Positions 1 to 3,461 of a stretch of 5,343 nt of DNA are shown here, piece after piece (position 1 is the stretch's first letter; each line of letters opens with the position of its first letter). The position numbers and the translations under genes were made by a program. The DNA comes from Armatimonadota bacterium (lineage in GTDB: Bacteria; Armatimonadota; Fimbriimonadia; Fimbriimonadales; Fimbriimonadaceae). Under the pieces are notes generated by a model. That model did not search any database. It had not been told where the DNA came from and was given only the letters and a program-made list of their open reading frames with translations. The stretch is taken from the NCBI GenBank assembly GCA_003516955.1, contig DPBN01000083.1, forward strand, positions 1 to 5,343. Direction: 5' to 3'.

Positions 1-416
1 AGCGCCGGTTCGAGCGCGAGGGCTGGGAAGTCGACCTCGCCGAGTCGGCGGCCCAGGCCGTCGAGAAGATCTCCCAGGCGGAGGTCCCGTACGACGTGGT
101 CGTCACGGACATGAGCATGGAGGACCCGGCGGCCGGCGTCCGGGTGCTGCAAGCCGCCTTCGCCAGGGACCTGTTCGCGCAGGTCATCGTCATGACCGCC
201 TACGGCCAGGTCGCGAACGCCGTGGAGTGCATGAAGCGCGGCGCCTTCGACTACATCGAGAAGAACCGGCCCGGCGCCGACGTGTACGAGGTGCTCGTCG
301 GCAAGATCCACGAGGCTCTCGACGAGCGGAGGCGCGACATCCGCATGGTTTCCAAGTGGGAGCGCACCGCGGAGTTCCAGAGGGCCCGGAAGCAGCGCCG
401 TGGGTCGCCCTCTTGA
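1..416 (+). CDS. Response-regulator receiver domain protein, 5' end missing
   Basis: The reading frame is already open at the left edge (first full codon at base 3) and stops with TGA at 414-416; about 137 residues are visible. The receiver (CheY-like) fold is recognisable. The phospho-accepting Asp of VVVTDMSM lies at 108-110, the conserved Thr of VIVMTAYG at 195-197 and the conserved Lys of DYIEKN at 261-263, with the aromatic switch Tyr just before it. The visible part begins in helix alpha-1 (RRFEREGWEV), so strand beta-1 and the acidic pocket, roughly 20-25 residues, lie outside the window. After the last receiver helix there is only a basic, Arg-rich tail of about 30 residues ending RKQRRGSPS, with no DNA-binding or enzymatic output domain. 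It is therefore a single-domain regulator acting by protein contact, or the C-terminal receiver of a larger protein. The partner kinase is not visible. Its last 17 bases overlap the next gene, which suggests cotranscription. Confidence 0.9.
   Translation, partial: RRFEREGWEVDLAESAAQAVEKISQAEVPYDVVVTDMSMEDPAAGVRVLQAAFARDLFAQVIVMTAYGQVANAVECMKRGAFDYIEKNRPGADVYEVLVGKIHEALDERRRDIRMVSKWERTAEFQRARKQRRGSPS
388..392 (+). promoter_or_regulatory. Shine-Dalgarno-like GGAAG before the nucleotidyltransferase GTG start
   Basis: GGAAG ends seven bases before the GTG at 400, a normal distance for a ribosome binding site. It lies within the coding sequence of the preceding receiver gene. It supports GTG 400 as the start, since no upstream alternative keeps the frame with a comparable motif that I could see. 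Such short purine runs are common in GC-rich DNA, so this is moderate evidence only. Confidence 0.4.
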
Positions 417-1764
417 GCGCCTGAGGGAAGGCACGCGCGGCACCGAGTGGGAGGGCCGCCTCTGGCTCGTGGGCGGAGCCGTCCGGGACCGGCTGCTGGG
501 CAGGCCCGCGCCCAGCGACTTGGACCTGGTGATGGAGCGTTCCGCGCTGGAGTTCGCCGACTGGTGCTGGCGTCACCGTCTGTCCGAGATCCGTCCCGTC
601 ACCTACCCTCGGTTCGGCACGGCCATGGTGATGGTCGACGGTGCGACGGTCGAGCTGGTCACCGCCCGCAGCGAGAGCTACCGGGCCGACAGCCGCAAGC
701 CCGAGGTCCGGCCGGCCACCCTGCTGGAGGACGCGCGGAGAAGGGACTTCACGGTCAACGCGCTGTACGAGAACCTGCACGATGGCACGCTGGCGGACCC
801 CTTGGGCGTGGGGCTGCAGGATCTGCGCCGACGCGTCCTGCGTACGCCGATCCCTGCAGAGGACACCTTCGAGGAGGACCCGCTCCGGATGCTGCGCGCC
901 GTGCGCTTCCGGTGGCAGATCGGCTTGGAGCCCGCAGAGGGCCTCTGGGACGCCATCCGAGCCAAGCGCGCTCGGCTCGCGATCGTCAGTCGCGAGCGCA
1001 TCCGGGACGAGCTCACCAAGATGCTGGGCCTCGCTGACGCCGACCGTTGCCTGAACGACCTGCTGGAAACCGGCCTCTTGGAGCTCTTCGCCCCGGAGCT
1101 CGCCGCGATGAGGGGCGTCGCGCAGGGGGATTACCACCACTTGGACGTGTGGGACCACACCCTGCTGGCGCTGAGGAACCTGGGTCCCGGCGATCTGGTC
1201 GCAAGCCTCGGGGTTCTCCTCCACGACGTGGGAAAGCCGCCGACCCGGTCGGTCGACGCGGAGGGCCGAGTCCGGTTCCTTGGCCACGAGGCGGTGGGCG
1301 CGGAGGTCGCCGAGCGGTGGCTGCGCGAGATGCGCTATCCGGCGTCCGTGGCGTCCCAAGTGGCCAAGCTGGTCAAGGGCCACATGCGCCTGATGTCGGC
1401 GGAGGAGTTCACCGACTCTGCCCTCCGAAGGCTGGTGCGGGACTTCGGGCCGCTGCTCCCCCAGCTTTTGGGCGTCGTCGAGGCGGACGCCTCCGCGCTG
1501 AGGCCGGGCGTGCGCCGGATCGACGTCCCCGCCCTGAGGGAGAGGATCCGGCGGCTGAGCGAGCAGGCCCCGCCCGCCGCGCTGGAGAGTCCCCTGAGCG
1601 GAAGCGAGATCATGGAGCTGACGGGCTGGACCGAAGGCCCGCGGGTGGGCAAAGCCAAGGCGTGGCTCCTCGAGCGGGTGCTGGACGGCACGATTCCGCC
1701 CCAAGACGCGGAGGCGGCGCGCGCCGCGCTGATGGAGGCCCTGCGGTCGGGCGACTTGCCATAA
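400..1764 (+). CDS. cca: Class II tRNA nucleotidyltransferase (CCA-adding family) with HD domain
   Basis: A complete 454-residue protein from GTG 400 to TAA 1762-1764. It belongs to the family that adds or repairs the 3' CCA (or only A or CC) of tRNAs in the cytoplasm, using CTP and ATP. The nucleotidyltransferase head shows LVGGAVRDRLLGR (residues 23-35), the metal-binding D40-L-D42 pair of SDLDLV and E85 in VELVTAR as likely third carboxylate. It also shows RRDFTVNAL (113-121), the base-selecting EDxxR motif as EDPLR (159-163) and SRERIRDEL (197-205). The flexible stretch before RRDF (about 88-112) is not shortened, whereas CC-only enzymes of split systems are known for a deletion there; full CCA or A addition is thus more likely. 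An HD phosphohydrolase domain follows, with H253, H275-D276 and probably D363 as metal ligands; in E. coli the corresponding domain has phosphatase and 2',3'-cyclic phosphodiesterase activity. The C-terminal tail (400-445) is typical of the family. Exact added bases cannot be told from sequence alone. Confidence 0.93.
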   Translation: MGRPLERLREGTRGTEWEGRLWLVGGAVRDRLLGRPAPSDLDLVMERSALEFADWCWRHRLSEIRPVTYPRFGTAMVMVDGATVELVTARSESYRADSRKPEVRPATLLEDARRRDFTVNALYENLHDGTLADPLGVGLQDLRRRVLRTPIPAEDTFEEDPLRMLRAVRFRWQIGLEPAEGLWDAIRAKRARLAIVSRERIRDELTKMLGLADADRCLNDLLETGLLELFAPELAAMRGVAQGDYHHLDVWDHTLLALRNLGPGDLVASLGVLLHDVGKPPTRSVDAEGRVRFLGHEAVGAEVAERWLREMRYPASVASQVAKLVKGHMRLMSAEEFTDSALRRLVRDFGPLLPQLLGVVEADASALRPGVRRIDVPALRERIRRLSEQAPPAALESPLSGSEIMELTGWTEGPRVGKAKAWLLERVLDGTIPPQDAEAARAALMEALRSGDLP

Positions 1765-1765
1765 T
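1757..1765 (+). promoter_or_regulatory. Candidate extended -10 promoter (TGC-CATAAT) for a leaderless transcript
   Basis: TGC at 1757-1759 is followed directly by CATAAT at 1760-1765, one mismatch from the TATAAT consensus, with the TGN of an extended -10 element. The next six bases lead straight to the ATG at 1772, so transcription starting at the usual distance would begin at or within a base or two of the start codon. It overlaps the stop codon of the nucleotidyltransferase gene (1762-1764). I see no -35-like hexamer at 16-18 bases upstream, as is allowed for extended -10 promoters, and no good Shine-Dalgarno before 1772. The promoter call is inferred from pattern and spacing. Confidence 0.45.
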
Positions 1766-1771
1766 GCGGGC

Positions 1772-2608
1772 ATGCAGCGCTGGAGACCGATCCTCCCCTG
1801 GCTCGCGGCTGTCATCCTGACGGCCGCCCTGCTGGTCTATCAGCGGCGCACGGGGCCGACCTACCCCATTTCCGTGTCCACGTTGGTCGGCGGGGAAAGG
1901 GTGGCCGGGCGCCTGATCCGGTCGCAGGAGACGACGGGGCCCGCCAAAGTGGAGCTCACCGCGGGGCCGAGCCTCCGCGGCACGCTCGTGTGGCGCAGGT
2001 ATCCCACCGACGAGCCTTGGCAGAGCCTCGAGATGCGGCGCGAGAACGATCGGCTCGTCGCGGAGCTCCCGAAGTTCCAGCGGGCGGCCAAGCTGGAGTA
2101 CCAGGTCCGTCTGGAGGCTCCCAACGGCTCGCGGGAAATCCTTCCGACCGAAGGGACGGCGATCTTGCGCTACAAGGACCCCGTTCCCACGTGGCTCCTC
2201 TTGGTCCACATCCTCGCCATCTTTCTCGGCCCGGTGTTCGCATTCCGGGCGGCTGTGGGCTGGATGACCCGCGAGCCCAGTCCTTGGCGATGGGTTCCAT
2301 GGGTGGTCGTGTTCCTCGGTCTTGGAGGGTTCGTCCTAGGGCCGATGATGCAGAAGTACGCCTTCGACGCTTGGTGGACGGGCTGGCCGGTCGGCGAGGA
2401 CCTGACGGACACGAAGACCCTCGTGGCGTGGCTGTTTTGGGTCGCTGCGCTTTGGCTGTCCAAGGCCCGGCCGAAGTTCGGATCGGTTGCCTTTTGGGTG
2501 GCGCTCCTGGTCATGGTCGGGGTGTTCCTCATCCCGCACAGCGTTCGGGGGAGCCAAGTGGACTGGTCGAAGGTGCCTGACTCCAATCCGACGGGCCGCT
2601 CACTCTAG
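1772..2608 (+). CDS. Uncharacterised multi-pass membrane protein with N-terminal beta-rich domain
   Basis: A complete 278-residue protein from ATG 1772 to TAG 2606-2608. I do not recognise a named family. Residues 7-24 form a hydrophobic anchor or uncleaved signal after a short basic N-terminus (MQRWR). Residues about 26-137 are hydrophilic with alternating beta-strand patterns (LRGTLVWRRYPTDEPW, KLEYQVRLEAP), resembling an Ig-like sandwich probably facing the cell exterior or periplasm. Four further membrane segments follow at about 140-163, 173-193, 215-230 and 235-256. The stretch between the third and fourth, MMQKYAFDAWWTGWPVGEDL (192-211), is rich in aromatics and has a charged end continuing into TDTKT. 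It looks like a functional loop rather than filler. H146 and H256 lie in or at the edge of membrane segments, but no heme or metal motif is convincing. The gene starts seven bases after the nucleotidyltransferase stop, yet appears to have its own promoter. Function is unknown. Confidence 0.85.
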   Translation: MQRWRPILPWLAAVILTAALLVYQRRTGPTYPISVSTLVGGERVAGRLIRSQETTGPAKVELTAGPSLRGTLVWRRYPTDEPWQSLEMRRENDRLVAELPKFQRAAKLEYQVRLEAPNGSREILPTEGTAILRYKDPVPTWLLLVHILAIFLGPVFAFRAAVGWMTREPSPWRWVPWVVVFLGLGGFVLGPMMQKYAFDAWWTGWPVGEDLTDTKTLVAWLFWVAALWLSKARPKFGSVAFWVALLVMVGVFLIPHSVRGSQVDWSKVPDSNPTGRSL

Positions 2609-2612
2609 CGGC
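2595..2612. terminator. Perfect hairpin spanning the two convergent stop codons
   Basis: GCCGCT (2595-2600) pairs perfectly with AGCGGC (2607-2612) around a six-base loop, CACTCT. The structure contains the plus-strand stop (TAG 2606-2608) and the minus-strand stop (TGA on the reverse strand, 2600-2602). There is no T-run after either arm, so it is not a standard intrinsic terminator. It could act as a weak bidirectional terminator or 3'-end stabiliser, or be chance in GC-rich DNA. Confidence 0.25.
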
Positions 2613-3328
2613 GGCGGGGTTCGGCGCACGGCGTCCAGCGGAACGGCCATGTTGAAGGCGCGCCACTGCTTGGTCACGCGCTTCATGCGTCCGATGGCCA
2701 CGTCGCCGTTCGTCTTGAAGTTGTCCCACTCGGAGTCCAGGGCCAGCCAGTAGTCCGCGCCGACGCCGAGCAGGTAGCGGGCACGGTCCCGATCGTCCGG
2801 CTTGCTCGGATCAGCAGGCACCAGTCGGGCTTGGACCGTAACGAACACGCCGGCGAGGTCCTCGGGGTGGATCTCCACCCGTCCGGCCTTCGTCCAGAAG
2901 TGGAAGTTGAAGCCCCTCTCGAGCCGGACGGACACGCCGCCCTCGGGTTCTGGTCGGACGTCCGCGGGCTTGTTCGCGTCCTCGGCGAAGTCCTCGCGGT
3001 AGGCCGCACCCTCGATCTCACCGGCGGAGACGAGCGACCACTCGCCAGTGCGCTTGGACAGCAGGTAGGCGCGCAGCCCGCGGAGCTGCACCCGGGTGTT
3101 GGCGGCAGGGAGGGTGCCTCTCTCCAGATAGACCTGCCCCCACGGTATGAACGCCCGAAACCGTCCGGGCTGGAGTCCCATGCCGACGCGCGGCCTCGCC
3201 GCCCAGTTGTACGAGTCTGGCACGCCGGACAGCTTCGCCTCGTGCGGCAGCGTCATGTCCTCGAGGAGCGTGCGCAGGCTGTTCAGGGGGCCGGAGGCCA
3301 TCGGCAGGACGGCGAGCCACGGCAGCAT
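2600..3328 (-). CDS. Uncharacterised aromatic-rich protein, possibly exported
   Basis: A 242-residue protein read from ATG 3328 to TGA at 2602-2600. The frame also allows a GTG at 3343, five codons upstream, but that GTG lies inside a likely -10 element, so ATG 3328 is preferred. I do not recognise a named domain; from memory it recalls unannotated bacterial proteins sharing the same landmarks, which is unverified. Landmarks (242-residue numbering) are WGQVY (63-67), NTRVQLRGLRAYLLS (77-91), YREDFAEDANKPADVR (110-125), GFNFHFW (139-145), ARYLLGVGADYW (183-194) and NGDVAIGRMKRVTKQW (207-222). The density of Trp, Tyr and Phe with beta-type spacing suggests a carbohydrate- or surface-binding fold, but no catalytic motif is evident. 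The N-terminus LPWLAVLPMASG is mildly hydrophobic without a leading basic residue, so a signal peptide is doubtful. It converges with the membrane-protein gene, overlapping it by 9 bp, and diverges from the tRNA. Its composition matches its neighbours. Confidence 0.82.
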   Translation of the reverse strand: MLPWLAVLPMASGPLNSLRTLLEDMTLPHEAKLSGVPDSYNWAARPRVGMGLQPGRFRAFIPWGQVYLERGTLPAANTRVQLRGLRAYLLSKRTGEWSLVSAGEIEGAAYREDFAEDANKPADVRPEPEGGVSVRLERGFNFHFWTKAGRVEIHPEDLAGVFVTVQARLVPADPSKPDDRDRARYLLGVGADYWLALDSEWDNFKTNGDVAIGRMKRVTKQWRAFNMAVPLDAVRRTPPPLE

Positions 3329-3333
3329 GGCCG

Positions 3334-3342
3334 AGTCTAGCA
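3334..3342 (-). promoter_or_regulatory. Candidate extended -10 promoter (TGC-TAGACT) for a leaderless transcript
   Basis: Read on the minus strand, TGC (3342-3340) is followed by TAGACT (3339-3334), which fits the TANNNT core. Five bases, CGGCC, then separate it from ATG 3328. The predicted transcription start therefore falls on or next to the ATG. No -35-like hexamer and no Shine-Dalgarno precede the ATG. The upstream GTG at 3343 overlaps this element and so is unlikely to be the translation start. The layout copies that of the promoter before the membrane-protein gene. Confidence 0.42.
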
Positions 3343-3354
3343 CGGGCCGAGGGG

Positions 3355-3360
3355 TATCCT
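3355..3360 (+). promoter_or_regulatory. Possible -10 element (TATCCT) for the tRNA gene
   Basis: TATCCT ends 14 bases before the first tRNA base (3375) and would start transcription near 3367, giving a short 5' leader for RNase P to remove. It matches the consensus at four of six positions. I find no convincing -35 hexamer 16-18 bases upstream. It is the best AT-containing hexamer in the very short gap before the tRNA, so the call rests largely on position. Confidence 0.25.
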
Positions 3361-3374
3361 TCCCGTTGCGGCGC

Positions 3375-3450
3375 GCGCCTGTAGCTCAACGGATAGAGCA
3401 ACGGCCTTCTAAGCCGTTGGTTGCGGGTTCGAATCCCGCCGGGCGCGCCA
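3375..3450 (+). tRNA. trnR: tRNA-Arg, anticodon UCU, CCA end encoded
   Basis: The cloverleaf folds completely. The acceptor stem is GCGCCTG (3375-3381) with CGGGCGC (3440-3446), seven pairs including one G-U. The D stem is GCTC/GAGC (3384-3387, 3396-3399) with GG in the loop. The anticodon stem is ACGGC/GCCGT (3401-3405, 3413-3417) around the loop CTTCTAA, putting anticodon TCT at 3408-3410; it reads AGA and probably AGG arginine codons. The variable loop is five bases, and the T arm is GCGGG-TTCGAAT-CCCGC (3423-3439). The discriminator base is G3447, followed by encoded CCA at 3448-3450. AGA/AGG are expected to be uncommon codons in such a GC-rich genome. The tRNA is divergent from the uncharacterised gene on its left and ends only 11 bases before the stop codon of the convergent glucosidase gene. 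Confidence 0.97.
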
Positions 3451-3461
3451 CTCCTCTGCGG

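Noticed and set aside
1764..1766. An ATG immediately after the nucleotidyltransferase gene, eight bases before ATG 1772.
   Set aside because: It is in a different frame from the membrane protein and forms part of the CATAAT hexamer context; only ATG 1772 opens the long frame with an N-terminal membrane anchor.
190..1815. A 541-codon open frame on the minus strand, longer than the nucleotidyltransferase gene it faces.
   Set aside because: The plus-strand frame carries all the family motifs of a class II nucleotidyltransferase. The antisense product is low-complexity (rich in Arg, Gln, Pro, Ala and His) with no recognisable domain, as expected from the antisense of a GC-rich gene.
1047..1820. 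A 257-codon plus-strand frame within the nucleotidyltransferase gene.
   Set aside because: It is a frame-shifted shadow with Arg/Gly/Pro/Ala-rich composition and no domain; the real frame runs unbroken through the HD domain.
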